Positions 15,292 to 23,909 of a stretch of DNA of 51,285 nt are shown piece by piece. The stretch comes from Dietzia cinnamea NBRC 102147 (GTDB taxonomy: Bacteria > Actinomycetota > Actinomycetes > Mycobacteriales > Mycobacteriaceae): contig NZ_BCSW01000023.1 of assembly GCF_001571065.1 (NCBI RefSeq), forward strand, positions 1 to 51,285. The letters are read 5' to 3'. The stretch's first letter is position 1; the number at the start of each line of letters is the position of its first letter. Both the position numbers and the translations under genes were made by a program. The notes under the pieces are model-generated. The model saw only the letters and a list, made by a program, of their open reading frames with translations, did not search any database and was not told the DNA's origin.

Positions 15292-15528
15292 ATGTCGGCG
15301 CATTGCCAGGTAACGGGACGGAAGCCGGGTTTCGGCAAGTCCGTCTCGCACTCACACCGCAGGACCAACCGTCGCTGGAACCCGAACATCCAGCGTCGTA
15401 GCTACTTCCTGCCCTCGGAGGGTCGTCGCGTCACGCTGACCGTCTCCACCAAGGGCATCAAGACCATCGACCGCGATGGCATCGAGGCCGTCGTGGCCCG
15501 CATCCGTGCCCGTGGGGAGAAGATCTGA
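15292..15528 (+). CDS. rpmB: 50S ribosomal protein L28, zinc-independent form
   Basis: A 78-residue L28: [20 protein letters not shown] followed by [16 protein letters not shown] and a C-terminal [19 protein letters not shown]. Only one of the cysteines of the zinc-binding CxxC remains (Cys5), marking it as the C-minus paralog found in Zur-controlled operons of actinobacteria. An AAGGAG site lies nine bases before the ATG. It is first of four closely spaced genes. Confidence 0.95.
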   Translation: MSAHCQVTGRKPGFGKSVSHSHRRTNRRWNPNIQRRSYFLPSEGRRVTLTVSTKGIKTIDRDGIEAVVARIRARGEKI

Positions 15529-15529
15529 G

Positions 15530-15694
15530 ATGGCCCGTAACGACATCCGCCCCATCATCAAGCTGAAGTCCACGGCCGGCACCGGGTACACCTACGTGAC
15601 CCGCAAGAACCGTCGTAACAACCCGGACCGCATCGTCCTCAAGAAGTTCGACCCGGTCGTCCGTAAGCACGTCGAATTCCGAGAGGAGCGCTGA
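15530..15694 (+). CDS. rpmG: 50S ribosomal protein L33, zinc-independent form
   Basis: A 54-residue L33 with [40 protein letters not shown] and a [12 protein letters not shown] ending. It contains no cysteine, whereas the zinc form has two CxxC pairs. It starts one base after the rpmB stop codon and is certainly in the same operon. Confidence 0.95.
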   Translation: MARNDIRPIIKLKSTAGTGYTYVTRKNRRNNPDRIVLKKFDPVVRKHVEFREER

Positions 15695-15697
15695 CCC

Positions 15698-16003
15698 GTG
15701 GCCAAGAAGTCCAAGATCGCGCGCAACGAGCAGCGCAAGGCCAAGGTCGCCCGGTTCGCCGAGCGCCGCGCCGAGCTCAAGGCAATCATCAAGAACCCGG
15801 AGACCACGGACGAGGCCCGTCTCGAGGCCCAGACCGCTCTCAACAAGATGTCGCGTGACGCCTCGCCCGTGCGGGTGCGCAACCGCGACGTCGCCGACGG
15901 CCGCCCGCGCGGCTACATCCGCAAGTTCGGCCTCTCCCGCGTCCGTATGCGCGAGATGGCCCACCGGGGCGAGCTCCCCGGTGTCACTAAGTCGAGCTGG
16001 TGA
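15698..16003 (+). CDS. rpsN: 30S ribosomal protein S14, zinc-independent form
   Basis: A 101-residue S14 of the long, cysteine-free type: [20 protein letters not shown] at the N-terminus, [20 protein letters not shown] and [20 protein letters not shown] at the C-terminus. The short zinc-finger S14 would be ~61 residues with CxxC motifs. GTG 15698 is the start, three bases after rpmG, with GAGAGGAG upstream. In mycobacteria the equivalent is rpsN2. Confidence 0.95.
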   Translation: MAKKSKIARNEQRKAKVARFAERRAELKAIIKNPETTDEARLEAQTALNKMSRDASPVRVRNRDVADGRPRGYIRKFGLSRVRMREMAHRGELPGVTKSSW

Positions 16004-16013
16004 GTAGGTAACC

Positions 16014-16271
16014 ATGGCTAAAGCACGTAGCACCCCGTCCAAGAAGATCCGTGCCCAGGAGGGCCGTCGACCCAAGAAGAACCCGTTGAAGGTCGCGGGT
16101 ATCGAGACGGTCGACTACAAGGACGTCAACACCCTCCGCACGTTCATCTCCGACCGCGGCAAGATCCGTTCGCGCCGCGTCACCGGCCTCACGCCGCAGC
16201 AGCAGCGTCAGGTCGCCGTCGCGGTCAAGAACGCCCGCGAGATGGCCCTGCTGCCGTTCACCAGCCGCTGA
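16014..16271 (+). CDS. rpsR: 30S ribosomal protein S18, zinc-independent form
   Basis: An 85-residue S18: [40 protein letters not shown] and [20 protein letters not shown]. The N-terminal cysteines of the zinc-binding version are replaced by a Lys/Arg-rich stretch ([16 protein letters not shown]). It is last in the rpmB-rpmG-rpsN-rpsR operon and is followed by a strong hairpin. It corresponds to mycobacterial rpsR2. Confidence 0.95.
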   Translation: MAKARSTPSKKIRAQEGRRPKKNPLKVAGIETVDYKDVNTLRTFISDRGKIRSRRVTGLTPQQQRQVAVAVKNAREMALLPFTSR

Positions 16272-16347
16272 GTCACAGCTCGGCGCGGTCGAACCGAACC
16301 GCCCGTCCCGCCCGCGGCGCCTAGCCGCCGACTCAGGCAACAGCAAC

Positions 16348-16398
16348 CCGATCGGGGTCGTGTCTCCTTTTCGAGAAGGAGCGCACGACCCCGATCGG
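16348..16398 (+). terminator. Two-tier hairpin terminating the ribosomal protein operon
   Basis: The outer stem CCGATCGGGGTCGTG pairs with CACGACCCCGATCGG (15 bp). An inner stem, CTCCTT with AAGGAG, encloses a short loop. No U-tract follows. It lies 77 bases after the rpsR stop and just before the AEC permease gene. Confidence 0.85.
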
Positions 16399-16433
16399 CG
16401 TTACCGCCCCTCCCCCGATCTAGGAGTCCGCCA

Positions 16434-17372
16434 GTGGCCGGCGTCCTCAACGGCTTCGCTGTCATCGTCGCGCTCGTCGCGCTGGGTTGGTTGCTCGCCC
16501 GGACCCTGGTCCTCGGCACGGACGCGCGCCTGGTGCTCAACCGGCTCGTCTTCTTCGTCGCGACGCCGGCACTGTTGTTCGACTCCCTCTCCCGCACCAC
16601 CCTCGACCAGGTCTTCACCGGCGTGTTCGTGGTGTCCGCGGTCTCGGCGATCATCATCGCCGCCCTCTACATGGTGATCGCCCGGCTCTGGCTCAGACGC
16701 CCGGCCTCCGATCTGGTGGTGGGTGCGCTGTCCGCCGGGTACGTCAACTCGGCCAACCTCGGCATCCCGATCGCCCTGTACGTCCTCGGAGACCTGGGTT
16801 TCGTCATGCCGCTGCTGCTCTTCCAGGTGGTGGTGCTGCAGCCGATCGCCATCGCGGTGCTGGAGCGGGCCGCCCGCGCGGAGGGCGCGGAAAGCGGGGG
16901 CGGTGCACTCGGCGCGCTTCTCCAGTCGGTGAGGTCGCCCATCGTCCTCGCCGCGCTCGCCGGCGTCGTCGTGGCCGCGCTGCCCTGGACGCCGTCCGAT
17001 TCCCTTCTGGAGCCGGTGCACCTCGTCGGCCAGATCTCCGTACCCGGCGCCCTGCTGGTGTTCGGGATGTCGCTCTACGGCGTCAAGGTCCTCGAGGCCG
17101 GCGCCTCCCCGCGGCGGGAGATCTTCCTCGCGAGCGGGCTCAAGCTCATCGCCCACCCGGTGCTGGCGTACGCGATCGGTGTGTGGGTGCTGGGCATGCG
17201 GGACCACGAACTCCTCACCGTCGTCGTCGCCGCCGCGCTCCCCACCGCGCAGAACGTGCTGGTGGTGGCCACCCGCTACGGACATGGGACGCTGCTGGCC
17301 CGCGACTCCGCGGTGTTGACGACCCTCGGCGCCCTGCCCATCCTGCTGCTCGTCTCCGCTCTCCTCGCCTGA
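16434..17372 (+). CDS. Auxin-efflux-carrier (AEC) family permease
   Basis: A 312-residue membrane protein with about ten helices in two five-helix halves. The family motif is in SAGYVNSANLGIPIALYVLG, where the broken helix with Asn/Gly lines the transport path, and the second half has VVAAALPTAQNVLVVATRYG. AEC proteins export or import organic anions such as malate, malonate or amino-acid-derived acids. Neighbours do not fix the substrate; the leucine-degradation operon converges on it, but no functional link is proven. The start GTG 16434 has TAGGAG upstream. It follows the ribosomal terminator, so it has its own promoter. Confidence 0.88.
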   Translation: MAGVLNGFAVIVALVALGWLLARTLVLGTDARLVLNRLVFFVATPALLFDSLSRTTLDQVFTGVFVVSAVSAIIIAALYMVIARLWLRRPASDLVVGALSAGYVNSANLGIPIALYVLGDLGFVMPLLLFQVVVLQPIAIAVLERAARAEGAESGGGALGALLQSVRSPIVLAALAGVVVAALPWTPSDSLLEPVHLVGQISVPGALLVFGMSLYGVKVLEAGASPRREIFLASGLKLIAHPVLAYAIGVWVLGMRDHELLTVVVAAALPTAQNVLVVATRYGHGTLLARDSAVLTTLGALPILLLVSALLA

Positions 17373-17397
17373 AGGCGCCCGCCGCGGCCAGTCGCGG

Positions 17398-18198
17398 TCA
17401 GGCGGCGCCGGCCGCTGCCAGCACCCCGGCGAACACGGTCGCGTTGTTCACGCCGTGCAGTACCATCCCTGGCACGATCGAGCGGTACCACTCCGCCATC
17501 GCGCACAGGGAGACCCCCAGGACGAACAGGTACGGCAGCGCGGGCGGCATCAGATGCACCACCGCGAAGACCGCCCCGGCGAGCGTGATGCCGGCGCCGG
17601 CCCGAAGCCTCGCGCGCACGGCGGGCAGCACGACGCCGCGGAAGACGACCTCCTCCGCGACGGGGACGAGCACGGCCACGGTGAGCAGTCCGAGCACCGC
17701 GAGGACTGGCCCGCCGGCGATGAAGTCGGCGGCGATCGCGTGTCCGCCCGGGTCGTCCGCCTCGTCCGGCCCGGCGCCGAGCGGGAGGAGCACGAGCATC
17801 GACGCGGCGACGCCGGCGGCCGTCACCGCCGGGATCTGCCACGCCAGATGCCACGGCGAGCGGTCCGGCCGCCGCAGCCCCACGTCCGCCCAGGCGAGTC
17901 CCCGGCGTCGGAGGAGATGGACCCGCACCGCGCCGAGCGCGGCCACCGCGGTGCCGGCCAGGACGACGAGGGCGAGGCTCGCGGGCTCGGGTCGGCCGGC
18001 GCCCGTGGCGCGCACGGCCAGGAGTCCCAGGATGACGACGACGACGAGGACCGCCACGTAGCCGAGCACCCACGCCAACGCCGACAGCGCCACCCGGCCG
18101 CGGACCGGTGTGGTCCACAGTCCGGGGGCGCTGTGGCCGCGTGGGGCACGTCCGGGCGGGGGCCCGGTGTGCGGTGGGCGGTGCGGTGGCGTCGTCAC
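17398..18198 (-). CDS. CPBP-family intramembrane metalloprotease
   Basis: A 266-residue protein with a Pro-rich cytoplasmic start and about seven or eight membrane helices. All three CPBP (Abi/CAAX-protease) motifs are present: the Glu-Glu pair in [15 protein letters not shown], the first histidine in [11 protein letters not shown], and the second in [11 protein letters not shown]. Family members are glutamate-type intramembrane proteases related to Rce1, often used in prenyl-protein cutting or bacteriocin immunity. The GTG start overlaps the scoB stop (GTGA), making this an unexpected last gene of the leucine-degradation operon. No substrate can be suggested. Confidence 0.88.
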   Translation of the reverse strand: MTTPPHRPPHTGPPPGRAPRGHSAPGLWTTPVRGRVALSALAWVLGYVAVLVVVVILGLLAVRATGAGRPEPASLALVVLAGTAVAALGAVRVHLLRRRGLAWADVGLRRPDRSPWHLAWQIPAVTAAGVAASMLVLLPLGAGPDEADDPGGHAIAADFIAGGPVLAVLGLLTVAVLVPVAEEVVFRGVVLPAVRARLRAGAGITLAGAVFAVVHLMPPALPYLFVLGVSLCAMAEWYRSIVPGMVLHGVNNATVFAGVLAAAGAA

Positions 18199-18890
18199 TT
18201 CAGGTGGTCGGCCACCCTGAACGGGGCGTCGGTGGCGGCGGTGATCTGCTCGAGGGTCACGCCGTCGACCAGTTCGATGAGCGTGAGCCCGTCGGCGTCG
18301 CGGTCGAAGACGCCGAGTTCAGTGATGATCCGGTCCACGCAGCCCAGGCCGGTGAGCGGGAGGGTGATCTCGGAGACGATCTTCGACGAGCCGTTCTTGG
18401 CGACCTGGTCCATGACGACGACGATGCGGCGCGCGCCCACCACGAGGTCCATGGCGCCGCCCATGCCCTTGACCATCGCCCCGGGCACCATCCAGTTGGC
18501 GATGTCACCGGCCGGGTTGACCTCCATCGCCCCGAGGATCGCGACGTCGATCTTGCCGGAGCGGATCATGCCGAAGCTCGTAGCGGAGTCGAAGATCGCC
18601 GACCCGGGCAGGGTCGTGACGGTCTCCTTGCCGGCGTTGATGAGATCCGGGTCGACATGGTCGGGGTGCGGGTACGGCCCGATTCCCAGCAGCCCGTTCT
18701 CGGACTGGAGGGTCACCGTCACCCCCTCGGGCACGTAGTTCGGCACCAGGGTCGGTAGGCCGATCCCGAGGTTGACGTACTGGCCGTCCTCCAGCTCCAG
18801 GGCCGCGCGGGCGGCCATGGCCTTGCGGTCCCGGCCCAGCCGGGTGGGCCGGTTGTCGTGCTGGGAGTCAGGCGTGGCGGCGGTGCTCAT
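18195..18890 (-). CDS. scoB: 3-oxoacid CoA-transferase subunit B
   Basis: A 231-residue beta subunit of succinyl-CoA:acetoacetate CoA-transferase. The catalytic glutamate is in [14 protein letters not shown] (Glu64), which forms the enzyme-CoA thioester. [18 protein letters not shown] and [20 protein letters not shown] are family signatures. Together with ScoA it activates acetoacetate, one of the two products of HMG-CoA cleavage in leucine breakdown. The start ATG overlaps the scoA stop by one base (TGATG). Confidence 0.95.
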   Translation of the reverse strand: MSTAATPDSQHDNRPTRLGRDRKAMAARAALELEDGQYVNLGIGLPTLVPNYVPEGVTVTLQSENGLLGIGPYPHPDHVDPDLINAGKETVTTLPGSAIFDSATSFGMIRSGKIDVAILGAMEVNPAGDIANWMVPGAMVKGMGGAMDLVVGARRIVVVMDQVAKNGSSKIVSEITLPLTGLGCVDRIITELGVFDRDADGLTLIELVDGVTLEQITAATDAPFRVADHLK

Positions 18891-19666
18891 CAGCGCTGTC
18901 CTTCCGAGGGCGGGTTGGTGGTCATCTTCTCGATCCACTTGGTCTGCGCGACCTGCTCGGGCGTCAGCTCGACCAGTCGGTGGACGAAGATGCCGGGCAG
19001 GTGGATGTCGTCGGGCGCGAGTTCGCCGACCTCGACGACCTCCTCGGCCTCGACGATGCACACGCGCCCGGCCATGGCGGCCAGGGGCGAGAAGTTGCGG
19101 GCGGTGAGGTGGAACCGCAGGTTGCCGCTGCGATCGGCCACCGCGGCCCGCACCAGCGAGTAGTCCGCCTCGATCGCCTGCTCGAGCACGTACGTCTCGC
19201 CGCGGATCTCGCGGGTCTCCTTGGGCGGAGAGGCCACGGCCACACCGCCGTCGGAGTCGTACTTCCACGGCATGCCGCCGTCGGCGACGAACGTGCCGAC
19301 GCCCGTGCGGGTGTAGAACGCCCCGATCCCCGAGCCGCCGGCCCGCATCCGCTCGGCCAAGGTGCCCTGCGGGGTGAGCTCCACCTCGAGCTCACCGGAC
19401 AGGTACTGCCGGGCGAACTCCTTGTTCTCCCCCACGTAGGAGGAGACGATCCGCCGAAGCTTGCCGGTCTCCAACAGGATCCCCAGGCCCTTGCCGTCGA
19501 CGCCGGCGTTGTTGGAGAACACCTCGAAGTCCCCCACGTCACGCGCGGCGAGTGCCTCGATGACGATCTGCGGGATCCCGCACAGGCCGAACCCGCCGGC
19601 GGCGATCGACGCCCCGTCGGGGATGTCCGCGACGGCCTCCGCCGCGGTCATGAGTTTGTTGGACAT
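18890..19666 (-). CDS. scoA: 3-oxoacid CoA-transferase subunit A
   Basis: A 258-residue alpha subunit. The CoA-binding signature is [20 protein letters not shown] at residues ~18-37. [20 protein letters not shown] and [20 protein letters not shown] follow in the usual order. It pairs with ScoB to move CoA between succinyl-CoA and acetoacetate. It begins 32 bases after the acyl-CoA ligase gene of the same operon, as in M. tuberculosis Rv2503c-Rv2504c. Confidence 0.95.
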   Translation of the reverse strand: MSNKLMTAAEAVADIPDGASIAAGGFGLCGIPQIVIEALAARDVGDFEVFSNNAGVDGKGLGILLETGKLRRIVSSYVGENKEFARQYLSGELEVELTPQGTLAERMRAGGSGIGAFYTRTGVGTFVADGGMPWKYDSDGGVAVASPPKETREIRGETYVLEQAIEADYSLVRAAVADRSGNLRFHLTARNFSPLAAMAGRVCIVEAEEVVEVGELAPDDIHLPGIFVHRLVELTPEQVAQTKWIEKMTTNPPSEGQR

Positions 19667-19698
19667 TCACGCACTCCTTGGATTGGACGGGCGGGCGG

Positions 19699-21348
19699 TC
19701 AGGCGATGCCGAGGATCTCGACGGCGGTCTTGCGCATGTCGACCTTGCGGACCTTGCCGGTGACGGTCATCGGGAACTCGTCCACGACGTGGACGTACTT
19801 GGGGATCTTGTGCCGGGCGAGCTTGCCGGTGGCGAACTCGCGGACCTCGTCGGCGGTGAGGTCGGCGCGTCCGGGCTTGAGCCGGACCCACGCCATGAGT
19901 TCCTCGCCGTACTTGGGGTCGGGCACACCGATCACCTGGGCGTCGAGGATGTCCGGGTGGGTGTAGAGGAACTCCTCCACCTCACGCGGGTAGATGTTCT
20001 CGCCGCCCCGGATCACCATGTCCTTGATGCGGCCGGTGATCTTCACGTACCCGTCGGCGTCCATCTCGCCGATGTCGCCGGTGTGCATCCACCCCGCCTC
20101 GTCGATCGCCTCGGCCGTCTTGTCGGGCTGTTCCCAGTACCCCAGCATGACGCTGTAGCCCCGAGTGCAGAACTCGCCGGCCTCCCCGCGCGGCAGGGTC
20201 TCCCCGGTCGAGGGGTCGATGATCTTGATCTCCAGGTGCGGGCCGACCCGGCCCACGGTGGACACGCGCCGGTCTAGGGAGTCGTCGGCGCGGGTCTGTG
20301 TGGACACCGGCGAGGTCTCGGTCATGCCGTAGCAGATCGACACCTCGTCCATGTTCATCCGGTCGATCACCTGGCGCATGGTGGCCTCCGGGCACGGCGA
20401 GCCCGCCATGATGCCGGTGCGGAGCGTCGACAGGTCGTAGGAGTCGAAGTCCTCGAGCGCGAGCTCGGCGATGAACATCGTCGGCACGCCGTACAGGCTC
20501 GTGCACTTCTCCTGCTCCACCGCCTTCAGCGAGGCGACCGGGTCGAACGCGGGCGCCGGGATGACCATGCACGACCCGTGGGTGGTGCACGCGAGGTTGC
20601 CCATCACCATGCCGAAGCAGTGGTAGAAAGGAACCGGGATGCACACCCGGTCGACCTCCGAGTAGCTGATGAGCTCACCGACGAAGTACCCGTTGTTGAG
20701 GATGTTCGAGTGCGAGAGCGTCGCCCCCTTGGGGAACCCCGTGGTGCCGGAGGTGTACTGGATGTTGATCGGGTCGTGGTTCGTGAGCCCCGCCCGGATC
20801 TCTTCGAGGACGTCGGCGTCGGTGGGCCCGGAGACCATCGACTCCCACTCCTCGTCGCCGAAGAGCACCACCAGCTCGAGGTCCGGGCAGTTCGGCTGCA
20901 CCTGCGCGAGCATCCCGGTGTAGTCCGAGTCCTTGAACTGCGGTGCCGCGATGACCGCCTTGATCGCTGCCTGCCCCAGGACGAACTCGAGCTCGTGGAC
21001 GCGGTAGGACGGATTGATGTTGACCAGCACGGCGCCGATCTCGGCGGTGGCGTACTGGACCATCACCCACTCCCACCGGTTGGGCGACCAGATCCCCACC
21101 CGGTCTCCGGCGCGGATCCCGAGACGGTGCAGGCCCGAGGCGAGCCGGCGCACGTCGGCGAGGAACTCGCTGTAGGTCCAGCGCCGGCCGGCCTGCACGT
21201 CGACGAGCGCGTCGCGGTCGCCGAACTCCTCGACGGTCGCCGCGAGGTTCTCGGGGATCGTCTGGGTGAGGAGAGGGACGTCGGTCTCCCCGCGCGTATG
21301 CGACAGCGCGGGGTCGAGTGGGGTGGAATCGAGACTTGAGGTGGTCAT
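19699..21348 (-). CDS. AMP-forming acyl-CoA synthetase (FadD35-like)
   Basis: A 549-residue adenylate-forming ligase. Core motifs are in order: the P-loop [70 protein letters not shown], and the C-terminal catalytic lysine in [12 protein letters not shown]. It converts a carboxylic acid to its CoA thioester with ATP. The location between citE and scoAB matches fadD35 of the mycobacterial leucine cluster. The acid could be a branched-chain or acetoacetate-type substrate, which the sequence alone does not decide. It begins 28 bases after citE. Confidence 0.88.
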   Translation of the reverse strand: MTTSSLDSTPLDPALSHTRGETDVPLLTQTIPENLAATVEEFGDRDALVDVQAGRRWTYSEFLADVRRLASGLHRLGIRAGDRVGIWSPNRWEWVMVQYATAEIGAVLVNINPSYRVHELEFVLGQAAIKAVIAAPQFKDSDYTGMLAQVQPNCPDLELVVLFGDEEWESMVSGPTDADVLEEIRAGLTNHDPINIQYTSGTTGFPKGATLSHSNILNNGYFVGELISYSEVDRVCIPVPFYHCFGMVMGNLACTTHGSCMVIPAPAFDPVASLKAVEQEKCTSLYGVPTMFIAELALEDFDSYDLSTLRTGIMAGSPCPEATMRQVIDRMNMDEVSICYGMTETSPVSTQTRADDSLDRRVSTVGRVGPHLEIKIIDPSTGETLPRGEAGEFCTRGYSVMLGYWEQPDKTAEAIDEAGWMHTGDIGEMDADGYVKITGRIKDMVIRGGENIYPREVEEFLYTHPDILDAQVIGVPDPKYGEELMAWVRLKPGRADLTADEVREFATGKLARHKIPKYVHVVDEFPMTVTGKVRKVDMRKTAVEILGIA

Positions 21349-21376
21349 CTCGGTGCTCCTCGGAGGCGGGGCCGGA

Positions 21377-22261
21377 TCAGGCCCGGGGGGTTGTCACTTC
21401 GGTGGCGGCGGCCGCGCGACGCATCGTCGCCTCGGCCTGGCGGAATACCGGACCATCGACCATGCGACCGTCCAGCTGGAACACGCCCTGGTTGTGCTCC
21501 GCGGCGGCGAGGACCTTCCGGGCCCAGGCCACCTCGTCGTCGTCGGGCGCGTAGGCCTGCCGCACAACCGCCACCTGGGACGGATGGATGCAGGCGGTAC
21601 CCACGAACCCCAACGCCACGGCGTCGAGGGCCTCGGCGCGCTGCCCGGCCTCGTCGGCGATATCCAGGTGCACCGAGTCCACCGCCCATCGACCGAACGC
21701 GGCAGCGGCGAGCGCGACCCGCGCGCGGGCGTGACGCGGCACGTCGCGGTACTCGCCCGCCACGCGGGGGCCGCCCGCCTCGGCGGTCGAGAAGCGGCTG
21801 GTCGAGCCGCCCATCGCGGCGAGCAGATCCTCGGCGCCCCACATCATCCCGGTGCCCCCGGGCGCGGAGGCGATCTCCTCGGCTCGGACCACACCGAGCG
21901 GGGTCTCCACCAGCGCCAACACGGCGGCGCCGGTCGCCGAGTACAGGTCGGTGACCTGCGCGGCGGACTCGGTCTTCGCGAGCATCACGCACCGGTAGCC
22001 GGTGGCGGTGAAGGCCTCCAGGTCCGCGGCGTGGTCGGGGGTGTCTACCGGGTTGACGCGTACGATCGTGCGGTCCGGATCCAGCTCCGAGGACCGCAGC
22101 GCGTCACGCGCGGCGGCCCGCGCCGCCGGCGCGACCGCGTCCTCGAGGTCCACGATCACCACGTCCGCCCGGTCGGCGGCCTTGCCGTAGCGCTCCGGCC
22201 GATCGGCCGGGCAGAACAGCAGCGCCGGCCCGGGCGGGACCCAGGTCGGGGCGGGGGTCAT
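21377..22261 (-). CDS. CitE-like beta-hydroxyacyl-CoA lyase (HpcH/HpaI aldolase family)
   Basis: A 294-residue TIM-barrel lyase of the citrate-lyase beta-subunit type, without partner citrate-lyase genes. [20 protein letters not shown] binds Co[54 protein letters not shown] (metal-binding Glu) and [15 protein letters not shown] (metal-binding Asp) follow. The M. tuberculosis homolog in the same gene order, Rv2498c, was shown to cleave (R)-HMG-CoA and (S)-citramalyl-CoA for leucine and itaconate breakdown. The same role is inferred here. ATG 22261 overlaps the maoC stop by four bases. Confidence 0.88.
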   Translation of the reverse strand: MTPAPTWVPPGPALLFCPADRPERYGKAADRADVVIVDLEDAVAPAARAAARDALRSSELDPDRTIVRVNPVDTPDHAADLEAFTATGYRCVMLAKTESAAQVTDLYSATGAAVLALVETPLGVVRAEEIASAPGGTGMMWGAEDLLAAMGGSTSRFSTAEAGGPRVAGEYRDVPRHARARVALAAAAFGRWAVDSVHLDIADEAGQRAEALDAVALGFVGTACIHPSQVAVVRQAYAPDDDEVAWARKVLAAAEHNQGVFQLDGRMVDGPVFRQAEATMRRAAAATEVTTPRA

Positions 22262-22767
22262 GCCGTCCCCTCCCCCGCCGGCCGCTTGCGCACGAGGGTC
22301 TTGCGGACCGCGCGCGCCACGATGTCGCCGTGCTGGTTGCGGCCGATGTGCTCGAGCGTGACGATGCCCTCGCCCGGCCGCGACTTCGACTCGCGCTTGT
22401 CCGTGCAGACGGTCTCCGCGTAGAGCGTGTCACCGTGTAGCACCGGCTTGGGAAAGCTCACCTCGGAGAAACCGAGGTTCGCCACGATCGTCCCCTGCGT
22501 GAGCTGCGCGACCGACAGGCCGACGAGCGTGGACAGCGTGTGCATGGAGTTCATGAGCCGCTCCCCGCCGAAGCCGGGCTGCTCGGCCGCCCACGCCGCG
22601 TCCAGGTGGAGCGCCTGCGTGTTCATCGTCAGCGTGGTGAACAGGACGTTGTCCGCCTCGGTCATCGTGCGGCCCGGCCGGTGGAGGTACGCGGTGCCGA
22701 CCTCGTACTCCTCGAACCACAGGCCGCGCTGGACGATCTCCTTGCGCTCCGCTCGCTGCGCGCTCAT
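22258..22767 (-). CDS. MaoC-type (R)-hydratase, probable methylglutaconyl-CoA hydratase
   Basis: A 169-residue hot-dog-fold hydratase. TMTEADNVLFTTLTMNTQAL followed by HLD holds the hydratase-type Asp/Asn-His motif, and LGFSEVSFPKPVLHGDTLYA is the conserved helix/strand. MaoC enzymes add water to give (R)-3-hydroxyacyl-CoA, which fits the following CitE-type (R)-HMG-CoA lyase. Thus hydration of 3-methylglutaconyl-CoA is the likely step, in place of the enoyl-CoA hydratase used elsewhere. It overlaps both neighbours by four bases (ATGA). It is equivalent to Rv2499c by position. Confidence 0.87.
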   Translation of the reverse strand: MSAQRAERKEIVQRGLWFEEYEVGTAYLHRPGRTMTEADNVLFTTLTMNTQALHLDAAWAAEQPGFGGERLMNSMHTLSTLVGLSVAQLTQGTIVANLGFSEVSFPKPVLHGDTLYAETVCTDKRESKSRPGEGIVTLEHIGRNQHGDIVARAVRKTLVRKRPAGEGTA

Positions 22768-23909
22768 AGCCCGAGCCCCCGGGCGATGAGCATGAGCTGC
22801 ACCTCGGTGGTGCCCTCGCCGATCTCGAGGATCTTCGAGTCGCGGTAGTGGCGGGCGACCGGGTACTCGTTCATGAAGCCGTAGCCGCCGTGGACCTGCG
22901 TGGCGTCGCGAGCGTTGTCCATCGCGGCCTCGGAGGCTACCATCTTGGCGATCGCGGCCTCCTTCTTGAACGGCTTGCCGGCCAACATGAGCCGCGCTGC
23001 CTCGTAGTAGGCACAGCGCGCGGTGTGGGCGCGGGCCTCCATGCGGGCGATCTTGAACGCGATCGACTGGAACGAGCCGATCTTCTGACCCATGGATTCG
23101 CGCTCGCGCGCGTACTTGACCGACTCGTCCACGCAGCCCTGCGCGGCACCCGTGGCCACGGCGGCGATCGCGATCCGGCCCTCGTCGAGGATCGACAGGA
23201 AGTTCGCGTAGCCGCGCCCCTCCTCGCCCAGCAGGTTCTCCACCGGTACCCGCGCGTCGGCGAAGGTCAGCGGGTGGGTGTCGGACGAGTTCCAGCCGAC
23301 CTTGTCGTACGCCGGCTCGGCCGTGAATCCGGGGGTGTCGGACGGGACGATGATCGTCGAGATGGCCTTCTTGCCGTTCTCGCGCGTCCCCGTGACGGCG
23401 GTGACGGTGACCAGCGAGGTGATGTCGGTGCCCGAGTTGGTGATGAACTGCTTGTTGCCGTTGATCACCCACTGGTCGCCGTCACGCTTGGCGGTGGTCT
23501 TGGTGGCACCGGCATCCGAACCCGCGCCCGGCTCGGTGAGCCCGAAGCCCGCGAGCTTCCTGCCCGCGGCCAGGTCCGGTAGCCACTTCTGCTTCTGCTC
23601 TTCGTTTCCGAAGTGGAAGATCGGCATCGCACCCAGGCCGACGCCGGCCTCGAGGGTCATCGCGGTGGACTGGTCGACACGACCGAGCTCCTCGAGTGCC
23701 AGCGAGAGAGCGAAGTAGTCGCCGCCCATGCCGCCGTACTCCTCCGGGAAGGGCAGACCGAACAGGCCCATCTGACCCATCTGGGCCACGACCTCGTACG
23801 GGAAGGTGTGGTTACGGTCGTGCTCGGCGGAGGCCGGGGCCACCACCTTGTCGGCGAAGTCGGCGACCGTCGACTTGAGGTCCGCGTAGTGCTCTTCCAA
23901 CTCAGGCAT
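22764..23909 (-). CDS. Acyl-CoA dehydrogenase, probable isovaleryl-/branched-chain-CoA dehydrogenase (FadE19-like)
   Basis: A 381-residue FAD flavoenzyme. [20 protein letters not shown] is the FAD/substrate-binding signature, and [20 protein letters not shown] and [20 protein letters not shown] close the protein. The glutamate of IGEGT (Glu365) is the catalytic base position used by short- and medium-chain dehydrogenases. Classical isovaleryl-CoA dehydrogenase uses a different glutamate and has Ala here, so the substrate could be isovaleryl-CoA or another branched short acyl-CoA. ATG 23909 was chosen because AAGGAG lies seven bases upstream; it overlaps accA by eight bases. ATG 23930 is also in frame. 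Confidence 0.9.
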   Translation of the reverse strand: MPELEEHYADLKSTVADFADKVVAPASAEHDRNHTFPYEVVAQMGQMGLFGLPFPEEYGGMGGDYFALSLALEELGRVDQSTAMTLEAGVGLGAMPIFHFGNEEQKQKWLPDLAAGRKLAGFGLTEPGAGSDAGATKTTAKRDGDQWVINGNKQFITNSGTDITSLVTVTAVTGTRENGKKAISTIIVPSDTPGFTAEPAYDKVGWNSSDTHPLTFADARVPVENLLGEEGRGYANFLSILDEGRIAIAAVATGAAQGCVDESVKYARERESMGQKIGSFQSIAFKIARMEARAHTARCAYYEAARLMLAGKPFKKEAAIAKMVASEAAMDNARDATQVHGGYGFMNEYPVARHYRDSKILEIGEGTTEVQLMLIARGLGL

